Shown one piece after another: positions 1 through 6,499 of a stretch of DNA of 12,664 nucleotides. A program made the position numbers and the translations under genes. Origin of the DNA: Gammaproteobacteria bacterium (lineage in GTDB: Bacteria; Pseudomonadota; Gammaproteobacteria; Pseudomonadales; Azotimanducaceae); NCBI GenBank assembly GCA_027293665.1, contig JAPUFN010000195.1, positions 1-12,664 of the forward strand, written 5' to 3'. Under the pieces are notes generated by a model. That model searched no databases, was not told the DNA's origin, and was given only the letters and a program-made list of their open reading frames with translations. Position 1 is the first letter of the stretch, and each line of letters starts with the position of its first letter.

Positions 1-522
1 GTGATCGAAGATCAGCTATCGGCCGTAAGCTTCAGCAACGCGATGTTGCGAACGACCACCGCGCCAACAATGCTTGCCGGTAGCGTGAAGGTCAACGTGC
101 TGCCAATCGAGGCGGTGGCGACGGTCAATTTCAGGGTGCACCCACGCGATACCCCGCAGAGCGTGGTTGATCATGTCAAAACAGTGGTGGCAGGCGACAG
201 CATCGAAGTTCGCGTTCCAGCGGGTTCCGGACGCGCGGCGTCAGAAGTGTCGGACTGGAATTCCATCGGTTTCGAGACGATCAAGCGGGCGGTCAGACAA
301 GTTTATGGCGAGGTCGTCGTCACACCCGGACTCATGATTGCGGGATCTGATTCGCGACATTATGGCAAAGTGGCAGACAACGCTTTTCGCTTCAATCCCA
401 TGACCGTGAGCCAGGATGATCTCACCGGCTTCCATGGAACCAATGAAAAAATCAGCGTCGATAATCTCGCTCAGGGCACCCGTACCTACGTGCAGATCAT
501 CGCACTCGGAACCGGCAATTGA
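1..522 (+). CDS. M20 family metallopeptidase, C-terminal part (5' truncated by window edge)
   Basis: This is the C-terminal 173 residues of a zinc metallopeptidase of the M20 family, closest in feel to the CPS1/PM20D1-type carboxypeptidases that hydrolyse or condense N-acyl amino acids and dipeptides. Residues about 25-75 look like the end of the lid/dimerisation domain (VNVLPIEAVATVNFRVHP). The return to the catalytic domain carries two family motifs: AGSDSRHY at about 114-121 and FHGTNE at 144-149, whose His145 would be a metal ligand. The metal-binding N-terminal domain and its aspartate/histidine ligands lie before base 1. The GTG at base 1 is therefore probably an internal valine codon, not a start. 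The gene stops at a TGA, and 78 bp separate it from the acyl-CoA dehydrogenase on the same strand. Family call is firm; the substrate cannot be told. Confidence 0.85.
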   Translation: MIEDQLSAVSFSNAMLRTTTAPTMLAGSVKVNVLPIEAVATVNFRVHPRDTPQSVVDHVKTVVAGDSIEVRVPAGSGRAASEVSDWNSIGFETIKRAVRQVYGEVVVTPGLMIAGSDSRHYGKVADNAFRFNPMTVSQDDLTGFHGTNEKISVDNLAQGTRTYVQIIALGTGN

Positions 523-583
523 GCGTCGAATTCAGGTCTCTTTGAGTTCTGCTAGGATCTCGCACGGGATGCGTAGATCAGAT

Positions 584-594
584 AAAGGGGGGAA
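584..594 (+). promoter_or_regulatory. Ribosome binding site of the acyl-CoA dehydrogenase
   Basis: The purine run AAAGGGGGGAA ends 6 bases before the GTG at 601. An ATG at 594 is out of frame with the enzyme, so this site supports the GTG start. Confidence 0.6.
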
Positions 595-600
595 TGCGCG

Positions 601-1764
601 GTGTCGTTCAGAGAGGAAGTTCGAGCCTGGCTCGAGGAAAATTGTCCGGCAAGCTGCCGGGGCCCCGGCGAAGTGCCTGGCGGCGGAACCAAGGTCCCAC
701 TGTCCGCTGACGAACGCCTCTGGTTGGAACGTGCAGCCGAGAAGGGCTACACGGTACCCAGCTGGCCCCAGGAGTACGGCGGCGCGGGGCTTTCGAGCGC
801 CCGGGAACTCATACTGCTCGAGGAGATGCGTGATCTAGGAGCGCGTGCGCCCGTCATGGGTATGGGCATCATGATGATCGGCCCGACGCTGCTCGAGCAC
901 GGCACGGAAGATCAGAAAGCCCGCCACCTGCCCAGGATCGCCCGCGGCGAAGTCTGGTGGTGCCAGGGATATTCGGAACCCGGCGCAGGTTCCGATCTCG
1001 CAAGCCTGCGTACCCGGGCGGAAGACGCAGGCGACCACTTCGTAATAAACGGTCAGAAGATCTGGACGACCGCAGCCAACAATGCCGACTGGATTTTCTG
1101 CCTCGTGCGCACCGATTTCGACGTACCCAAACACGAAGGTATCAGTTTCGTCCTGTTCTCTATGGACCAACCCGGCGTCACGGTGAAACCGATTCAGCTC
1201 ATCTCCGGTGCCTCGCCGTTTTGCGAGACCTTTTTCGACGACGCGATCGCGAGCAAAGATGATCTCGTCGGCAAATTGAACAAGGGCTGGACCGTCGCGA
1301 AGCGTCTGTTGCAACATGAGCGTTCGGGGATGCGAGCGCTGGCAATCGGCGGCAATCGCGAAACGGGGCCGGAGCTCGATGTACTTGCGAAGGAATACTG
1401 CGGCGAGATTGACGGACGAATTGCCGATTCTGCGATGCGGTCGGAAATCGCCCGACACTACATCAATTCTCACGCCTTCCGCCTCACACAACGACGTACC
1501 CTGGAAGAGTCGGCTGGCTCGACGCCGGGCCCGGCAACGTCGATCTTCAAACTCTACGGCGCCAATCTCGGCAAAGAGCGCACTGAGTTGCAGGTATCGA
1601 TCCTCGGAACCCATGGCGTGGGCTGGGAACGCGATAACTTCACTGCCGACGAATCTGGGGTTACTCGCGCGTGGTTGAGTGGTAAGGCACGCTCGATTGC
1701 CGGTGGTTCCAACGAGGTGCAGAAAAACATTATCGCGAAAAGAGTACTCGGGCTGCCCGACTAG
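601..1764 (+). CDS. Acyl-CoA dehydrogenase family protein
   Basis: This FAD-dependent flavoenzyme family introduces an alpha,beta double bond into acyl-CoA thioesters and passes electrons to ETF. At 387 residues it has the usual family length. Visible landmarks are an N-terminal helical domain (1-110), the signature CQGYSEPGAGSDLAS at 121-135, GQKIWTT at 151-157 in the beta domain, and the C-terminal helical domain ending in AGGSNEVQKNIIAKRVLGLP. The position of the medium-chain enzyme's catalytic glutamate is Ala367, while Glu240 in QHERSG sits where long-chain and isovaleryl-CoA dehydrogenases carry theirs, so Glu240 is the likely base (inference from remembered alignments). The GTG start is chosen because an AAAGGGGGGAA purine tract at 584-594 lies just upstream and the protein begins with the typical FREEVRAWLEEN. 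Substrate may be a fatty acyl-CoA or a branched/steroid side-chain acyl-CoA; it cannot be decided here. Confidence 0.95.
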   Translation: MSFREEVRAWLEENCPASCRGPGEVPGGGTKVPLSADERLWLERAAEKGYTVPSWPQEYGGAGLSSARELILLEEMRDLGARAPVMGMGIMMIGPTLLEHGTEDQKARHLPRIARGEVWWCQGYSEPGAGSDLASLRTRAEDAGDHFVINGQKIWTTAANNADWIFCLVRTDFDVPKHEGISFVLFSMDQPGVTVKPIQLISGASPFCETFFDDAIASKDDLVGKLNKGWTVAKRLLQHERSGMRALAIGGNRETGPELDVLAKEYCGEIDGRIADSAMRSEIARHYINSHAFRLTQRRTLEESAGSTPGPATSIFKLYGANLGKERTELQVSILGTHGVGWERDNFTADESGVTRAWLSGKARSIAGGSNEVQKNIIAKRVLGLPD

Positions 1765-1794
1765 CCACCGGGCGTTGCGAGGTGCTGGCTGTCG

Positions 1795-2085
1795 CTAGCG
1801 TTTGGCCAGCAGAGAACTGCACCAGAAGGATACCGGAGCAAACACGAGCAGTGCCGCATACAACGGCACGATCGCGAGCGCGTCATGCACCGGCCAGCTC
1901 CATTGATAGGCCAGAAACCACTTTGCCCTGATGAGGTAGGTGTCATAGCCAAACTGCAACACAGATGGGCTGCGCCAGCTATCGGTCTGCAGCCATTCCA
2001 CAAACCCGACCACCAGCAATAGAATCGCCGCGGCGCCTGCGACCAGCGACGCGATAAAGAGGAGATAGGCAATGAATCGATCCAT
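1795..2085 (-). CDS. Small two-helix membrane protein, unknown function
   Basis: A 96-residue hydrophobic protein that I do not recognise. Residues about 4-32 form one long apolar helix rich in Ala, Leu and Val, and residues about 67-93 a second; the linker (33-66) is rich in Trp and Tyr, and the tail ends in AKR. This layout suggests an inner-membrane protein with both helices spanning. It begins with ATG and ends with TAG, converging on the acyl-CoA dehydrogenase gene with 30 bp between the stops. No good Shine-Dalgarno sequence precedes the ATG, and a 103-residue reading frame overlaps it on the same strand, so coding is supported mainly by the coherent two-helix pattern. It may be the last gene of the minus-strand block or stand alone. 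Confidence 0.55.
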   Translation of the reverse strand: MDRFIAYLLFIASLVAGAAAILLLVVGFVEWLQTDSWRSPSVLQFGYDTYLIRAKWFLAYQWSWPVHDALAIVPLYAALLVFAPVSFWCSSLLAKR

Positions 2086-2210
2086 AAGAGCGGAGCGTTA
2101 ATTGAATCGGCTAAGAATCCTCCGTGTATTCAGCAGATACCGTGGATCCCGTCACAGATTTGGATCACCAGCCGGTTGCGTTCCGGAATTTTTGTGTCCG
2201 CTCTGGTGTT

Positions 2211-2759
2211 TTATGACGGGTTGGGCGGTGCGCGCCACAGTTGCCCCAGCGCTTCTCCTGATTCAAGATCGCTCCGGAGCTGGCGATTAATAAACTCGAT
2301 GAACTCTGGTGATAACGAGGCGCCTGATTCCCCCATCATTCCCGAGTATTCATTCCACCACATCTTACCGCCGGGCGTGCCGCAGGTGCCGATGAACGCG
2401 TTGGCCACCAGGCGAAACGCGTCGTCATGAAGGTCGGTATCCCGGTGGAGCAGGAACGCATCGTAGACGTTGTTCGAGAACAGAAACATAAAGTGCCCGA
2501 AGTGAAGGCGTTCGTCATCGTTCAGGTCCTCGTACCGATTTAGCGCCTTCGCAGTCACGGCCCGCGTATCCGGTTCACTGACAATGTGCCTGATTGCGTC
2601 CGAGAACTTATCGAGCACGTGCTGCCGTGCACCGATACTCAATGCCTGTGAATTCTGTCGAACTTGCAGCGCCAGGTAGACCAGCGTGACGACGACGGCG
2701 ATTGAACCAAAGAATTCGCCGAAGTTACCAAGCAGCGACCCGAAACGATAAATGTCCAA
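2211..2759 (-). CDS. Membrane-anchored protein of unknown function (182 aa)
   Basis: A 182-residue protein with one N-terminal membrane helix (about 15-34, FFGSIAVVVTLVYLALQVRQ) and a soluble helical domain behind it. The overall shape (short N-terminus, GSIAVVVTLVYLALQVRQN helix, then an acidic helical body with Trp134-Trp135-Asn-Glu) resembles a group of short hypothetical proteins common in marine proteobacteria, but I cannot assign a function. The start is TTG at 2759: there is no in-frame ATG near it, and GGAGGG on the minus strand (2767-2772) stands 7 bases before it. The charge pattern suggests the helix is a signal anchor with the body on one side of the inner membrane. It lies 68-69 bp downstream of the GNAT gene on the same strand and could be cotranscribed with it. 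Confidence 0.75.
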   Translation of the reverse strand: MDIYRFGSLLGNFGEFFGSIAVVVTLVYLALQVRQNSQALSIGARQHVLDKFSDAIRHIVSEPDTRAVTAKALNRYEDLNDDERLHFGHFMFLFSNNVYDAFLLHRDTDLHDDAFRLVANAFIGTCGTPGGKMWWNEYSGMMGESGASLSPEFIEFINRQLRSDLESGEALGQLWRAPPNPS

Positions 2760-2766
2760 GGGACGG

Positions 2767-2772
2767 CCCTCC
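2767..2772 (-). promoter_or_regulatory. Ribosome binding site that supports a TTG start
   Basis: On the minus strand these bases read GGAGGG, 7 bases ahead of the TTG at 2759. The strong match and ideal spacing decide the start of the 182-residue gene, which has no ATG or GTG nearby. Confidence 0.65.
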
Positions 2773-2827
2773 GAGACTAAAATGACGTGGTTATTCTGCC
2801 GCTAGCACCGGCTTCTGTCAGCTCGCT

Positions 2828-3448
2828 TCACAGCAGTTTCGTCATCCGAACGGACAACGACGGTATGAACCAGAGCTTCGGCCACTCCGACTCGACGTTC
2901 CAGCCACGGCGCTCGTAGAATCGGCGGGCCACCTCATTGTCAGGTGAAACGTCCAGGGATAGTCGAGTCGACCCGTTCGCGCGAGCCTGCTCTTCAAAAG
3001 AGTCCAGCAAGACGGAGCCGACGCCTGCGACGCGAAGTGCCTTGTCGACAGCGATGGACTGGAGGTAGAAATCACCATCCGTGATTGAGTCGTTAATCCG
3101 CATGAGTGGTGCGAACAGGATCAGCGCGATCCTCACCCGTAGCCTGAACCTGCCGGCTGCCCGCTCCAGGGGTTGGCGTGAGGAACGACGGTGCTGCTCC
3201 GCGGTGTACGCCAAGGTCATTCCCACGATGACGTTGTCACGTTCTGCAATAGTCACATTCTGGTAGGAGAAGTCGTGGTCCGGCTGGGTGAACGCGGTTG
3301 CAATTATGTACTCGAAGCGGCGACCGAACACTAAGCGCATGAAACCCTCTGCTGCTTCGTCAAAGTAGCGGGCACACGCCAGACCGTCCTCGAACGTTGG
3401 GTTTGCGGCCCTCAGGGCCATCGAATGTCGATTCATAGGGTCTTTCAT
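2828..3448 (-). CDS. GNAT family N-acetyltransferase
   Basis: A GNAT-fold acetyltransferase, which moves the acetyl group of acetyl-CoA to a primary amine of a small molecule, peptide or protein; the acceptor is unknown. Counting from the ATG at 3448 (206 residues), the acetyl-CoA pyrophosphate-binding motif A is present as SIAVDKALRVAGVGSVLL, with Arg139-x-x-Gly142-x-Gly144 matching R/Q-x-x-G-x-G/A, and is followed by the usual late motif ARRFYERRGW near 174-183. An unusual basic-hydrophobic stretch (about 84-120) precedes motif A. The start at 3448 is preferred because GAGG (3454-3457 on the minus strand) precedes it by 5 bases; an upstream in-frame ATG at 3493 would add 15 residues but has only AAGG at a tight 3-base spacing. 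The gene follows the GTPase gene on the same strand. Confidence 0.85.
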   Translation of the reverse strand: MKDPMNRHSMALRAANPTFEDGLACARYFDEAAEGFMRLVFGRRFEYIIATAFTQPDHDFSYQNVTIAERDNVIVGMTLAYTAEQHRRSSRQPLERAAGRFRLRVRIALILFAPLMRINDSITDGDFYLQSIAVDKALRVAGVGSVLLDSFEEQARANGSTRLSLDVSPDNEVARRFYERRGWNVESEWPKLWFIPSLSVRMTKLL

Positions 3449-3567
3449 AACAACCTCAACGACCGGGTGACCACTTGTTGTCAGCTGGAACATTTGCCTT
3501 GATACACAGTGTTACGAACGCGAGCCGAAAACATTACGCGTGAACTGAAAAAGCGCTCGGACAGGAA

Positions 3568-4983
3568 TCAGTCAACGTCGGAATCGACTACCGCTGTATT
3601 CCCCGGATTGTTTTCCAGCATTTCGCCGATCCGTTGCGCAAGGCTCAGGCGGTCGGCCGCACTGATTCCCCCGGCAGCCGCCCTTTTCAACAGCCGGCTC
3701 AGAGCACGACGCAATTCGTCCGGTAGCGCATCCATGAGATGCCGCTCAGCGGTAATGGAGCTGGCAATGGATTCGCGGCGGGCATGATTGCGTTCCGCCA
3801 CAAGGTGGTGGTGGACCCACGCACGGCCGAGGATCACCCAGGGAAAGTTTGCCGACCGAACCGGACCGACCTGCAGAACTCGACCACCGAGTGGCTCACC
3901 GAGTACTTTCACCTTCGCGATTTCCTCGCCACCAAGCCAGGCACCGGCACTACCGAGCAGCGCACCGATACCCGCCCCGAGAAGAAGGGATGCGCCGCCG
4001 AGCAGCGCATCGATTCCACCGCCCGCAACTGCACCTGTCAGAGCACCGGAAATCGCAAGCTGCGTTCGTGAAAGCCCGAACAGTTCCCAACCTTCGCCGG
4101 TGAAGAGATCGCTGTGGAGCAATTCGGTGGCGGCCTCTTCGCGCGTCAGCGACTGGTGCCGATACAGACTCTGTACGGCATCGCGCGAGCGGCGTTCACG
4201 TCGGCGAATGCGATCCTGGAACTGCGCCATCAGGCGCGATTGCAGCTCCTCGACATCCTGCCTGTCATCGAGCGCTACACGCTGCACCATCTCGAGACTA
4301 TCAATCAGACAAGAGGCAATGTCGCGAGCACTGCGCTCACGGCGTCTGCGCCTCTCTGTCTTGAGCGCTGCGACTGCTTTGTCGACCGCACCGCGCCAAT
4401 CTTCGTTGAGTTCGCCAAACCCACGCAACAGCGACAGTCGATTGTCGAAGTCGGCGTTGACGGCATCGAAAACACGGACGATTGAAAAGTACTGAGCCAG
4501 AGCATGACGCCAGTCATCTACATGATCACCGCTGCCGATCAGATTGATGAGCGCCATTCGGGGTTGTCCCGTCCACTGCAGAATCTGCATCTCAATTTCA
4601 TACTCCGGGCCGTAAGGTTTTGCACCATCAACGACATAGAGAATGCCTGCACCCGCAACAATGGGGTCCAGCAACTCACACTCATCGCGAAACCGGACAT
4701 CGCCTTCATGTGTCCGGACGAATTCCGCGACAAGCCCCGGTCGTTCGCTTGCGCTCTTGGCCCGTGACTGCAGCCAGTCGAGCACCTCGCGCGCCCGTTG
4801 AAACCCCGGCGTATCCACGAGCACGTATTGTGGCTCCCCCGCAACGCTCAGCGTGTAGTGGTGCGCGCGACGAGTCGTTCCCGGCGTTGGACCGATGTGG
4901 ATTCGATCGTCTTCCGCCAGAGTTGCGACGATGGAGCTCTTTCCTTTATTAGGATGGCCAACGACTGCGAAGCTGGGTATCAC
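3568..4983 (-). CDS. Era/TrmE-like GTPase with C-terminal DUF3482 domain
   Basis: A 471-residue GTPase with an N-terminal G domain and a C-terminal part that I recognise as the DUF3482 type. G1 is GHPNKGKSS (Gly9-Ser17), the G2 threonine lies in PTPGTTRR (32-39), and G3 is DTPGF (57-61). The G4 base-recognition motif is poor: the expected NKxD reads NLIG (147-150) before SGDH. A basic helical segment (about 205-270, with runs of Arg and Glu) links to a glycine-rich hydrophobic stretch (about 311-352) that could insert into or lie along the membrane, then a soluble tail. The start is GTG, preceded by GGAAG at 7 bases. In proteobacteria DUF3482 GTPases commonly sit beside a DUF2868 membrane protein, as here 32 bp upstream. 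Cellular function is not established; association with that partner at the inner membrane is an inference. Confidence 0.9.
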   Translation of the reverse strand: MIPSFAVVGHPNKGKSSIVATLAEDDRIHIGPTPGTTRRAHHYTLSVAGEPQYVLVDTPGFQRAREVLDWLQSRAKSASERPGLVAEFVRTHEGDVRFRDECELLDPIVAGAGILYVVDGAKPYGPEYEIEMQILQWTGQPRMALINLIGSGDHVDDWRHALAQYFSIVRVFDAVNADFDNRLSLLRGFGELNEDWRGAVDKAVAALKTERRRRRERSARDIASCLIDSLEMVQRVALDDRQDVEELQSRLMAQFQDRIRRRERRSRDAVQSLYRHQSLTREEAATELLHSDLFTGEGWELFGLSRTQLAISGALTGAVAGGGIDALLGGASLLLGAGIGALLGSAGAWLGGEEIAKVKVLGEPLGGRVLQVGPVRSANFPWVILGRAWVHHHLVAERNHARRESIASSITAERHLMDALPDELRRALSRLLKRAAAGGISAADRLSLAQRIGEMLENNPGNTAVVDSDVD

Positions 4984-5030
4984 GATTGTGCTTCCACTAC
5001 TTATGCTTCAACTACTTATGCTTCAACTAC
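4983..5030. repeat. 15-bp tandem repeat across the DUF2868/GTPase junction
   Basis: Two perfect 15-bp units (4998-5012 and 5013-5027, TACTTATGCTTCAAC on the plus strand) are followed by a further TAC and preceded by a decayed third copy at 4983-4997 (10 of 15 bases alike). On the minus strand each unit reads GTA GTT GAA GCA TAA, that is VVEA plus a stop, in the frame of the DUF2868 gene; the decayed copy reads VVEAQS and then TGA, which would overlap the GTPase start as GTGA. The array therefore includes the end of one gene and the leader of the next. Confidence 0.9.
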
Positions 5031-6446
5031 GTAGAGTCGAGCGTCATCGACGTTCGTCAGCGCCCGTGCCCAGATATCACGTTCCGCGGCTTGTACCTTC
5101 ACGCCTGAAACATCGAGCGGCACGACCATCAGCGAGACATCGGCGGCAACGTTTTCTCGAATCAGTTCAAGAAAGTCGGAAAATTCCAGCAGCGGCGGCT
5201 CCCAGCCCTTTGTGAATATGACAATTCGGCGAACCTCTTTATCTATGGCTTGCAGTGCTGCAGTGCGTTCCGCGAGGTCCTGCAGCACGCTCAGCTGAAT
5301 CAGTTGTGCCAATTGGGCACCGTGATTCGCACTCAGCCAGTCAGTCGCGGCCGCAGTGCCGACTGCGTCATTCCAGACAAGCGCTTGCGTAGTTACACCA
5401 GCTTCCACGGAGGGAGGCGACGCAACTGAGCTTGAATCTACGGATTCTTCAGCAGACGCGTCGCCGACGTAGCCGACCACCGGCAGGGCAAGGCGATCAA
5501 GCAGTGCAGCGGTATCCGGATCAGCCACCAGCAGGGAACGCGTTGCCAGGCGTAATCGCCAGTAACCCGCAATCAACAGTGCTACGCGAGGCAACAGTCC
5601 GTACACGACGATGACCATCAACACGAACGGCCACCACTCTCCCAGCTGCACCGCACGTGCACTCGACAGGCCGTCGGCTTCGAGGCGATAAAACCTGGAC
5701 GCCGCCACCAATTCGAGATCGGGTACCGCGACTGGCAACCAGGCCGACCACGGAGATGCGAGGGTATTCAGCGCGCCGTGTACAACCGCAGAATCCGCCT
5801 GGAGCGTCGTGCTCCAACCGAAAGCGAGGTCCGTGACAACCACCAGCAGCCAGGCAACCAGCAACACCCCGAGAAAAAATCCAACCGCCAGCCACTGTGA
5901 GAACACGATTAGCTGCCAGCGCGCAAAGCTACTGCGTCTGCGCTGATCCGAGTAGGTCGAGAAAAGATTCAGCCGTGAATAACGGTCGAGCCAGACCCCC
6001 ACCCAACGGCTCGGGCTGATGCCGGAGACTGCGTCCCTGACGACGCCGAGGCCGGGAATCCAGCCTGGCAGCAGCAGCAACGTGAGTATCAGCAGCACAA
6101 ACGGGATGCCGACCACCACGCCGAGCAGCGCAAAAAGATTGACCGGATACGCGCCATCGTAGCCAAACACAATGGTGCTCAGGCTCATGCCGAGCAAGGC
6201 TCCGATGAGACACAGCACCGCACTCACCATCCGCCGCAGCCTGACCACCCGTTCGCCAGCAGTAGGGCTAACTGGATCAGCAGTTGTGCGCCACCAGGCC
6301 AGGAGTTGATCGGCTGCGGATAGATTCTCAGCCAGACCCCGGCCAAACGCGCGATCCCGCTCGAGTCGTTCCGAGTACGGGGTATCCGCATCCTCCGACA
6401 GGGCGTTCTTAACGTCTACCAGCAACGCAAGCTGCGAGTCAGACAT
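5016..6446 (-). CDS. DUF2868 domain-containing inner-membrane protein
   Basis: A 476-residue protein that matches the DUF2868 family by layout and by its partner gene. A soluble N-terminal region (1-70) is followed by four likely membrane helices at about 73-95, 103-127, 180-206 and 271-297, with a large loop between helices 3 and 4. A Ser/Ala/Val-rich linker (about 327-352) leads to a C-terminal cytoplasmic-looking domain with alternating hydrophobic strands (RRIVIFTKGWEPP near 406-418 and VSLMVVPLDVSG near 437-448). The ATG at 6446 has no clear Shine-Dalgarno sequence. It lies 53 bp downstream of MscS and 32 bp upstream of the DUF3482 GTPase, which is its usual companion. Its C-terminus (VVEA) is the first unit of a tandem repeat. 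The biochemical role is unknown; a membrane receptor or scaffold for the GTPase is a guess. Confidence 0.88.
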   Translation of the reverse strand: MSDSQLALLVDVKNALSEDADTPYSERLERDRAFGRGLAENLSAADQLLAWWRTTADPVSPTAGERVVRLRRMVSAVLCLIGALLGMSLSTIVFGYDGAYPVNLFALLGVVVGIPFVLLILTLLLLPGWIPGLGVVRDAVSGISPSRWVGVWLDRYSRLNLFSTYSDQRRRSSFARWQLIVFSQWLAVGFFLGVLLVAWLLVVVTDLAFGWSTTLQADSAVVHGALNTLASPWSAWLPVAVPDLELVAASRFYRLEADGLSSARAVQLGEWWPFVLMVIVVYGLLPRVALLIAGYWRLRLATRSLLVADPDTAALLDRLALPVVGYVGDASAEESVDSSSVASPPSVEAGVTTQALVWNDAVGTAAATDWLSANHGAQLAQLIQLSVLQDLAERTAALQAIDKEVRRIVIFTKGWEPPLLEFSDFLELIRENVAADVSLMVVPLDVSGVKVQAAERDIWARALTNVDDARLYVVEA

Positions 6447-6499
6447 CTGTTATGACAGAGGTCTTCGGTAAATGGGGTCTGCAGGCGATGGCCACCTCG

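Noticed and set aside
835..1614. Long open frame (259 codons) antisense to the acyl-CoA dehydrogenase
   Set aside because: It lies wholly inside a gene with unmistakable family motifs, and its translation shows no recognisable domain; it is a shadow of GC-rich codon use.
2172..2193. CCGG-TTGCGTT-CCGG hairpin followed by a T run, possible terminator
   Set aside because: The stem is only 4 bp and the T run is on the plus strand, where no gene ends; the neighbouring genes are on the minus strand.
3446..3493. ATG at 3493 as the start of the GNAT gene
   Set aside because: Its AAGG is only 3 bases away, while the ATG at 3448 has GAGG at 5 bases; the longer form is not excluded.
3788..4495. Ser/Arg/Pro-rich open frame (235 codons) opposite the GTPase
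   Set aside because: The low-complexity composition is what the reverse complement of an Arg/Glu/Ala-rich gene gives; the minus strand carries clear GTPase motifs.
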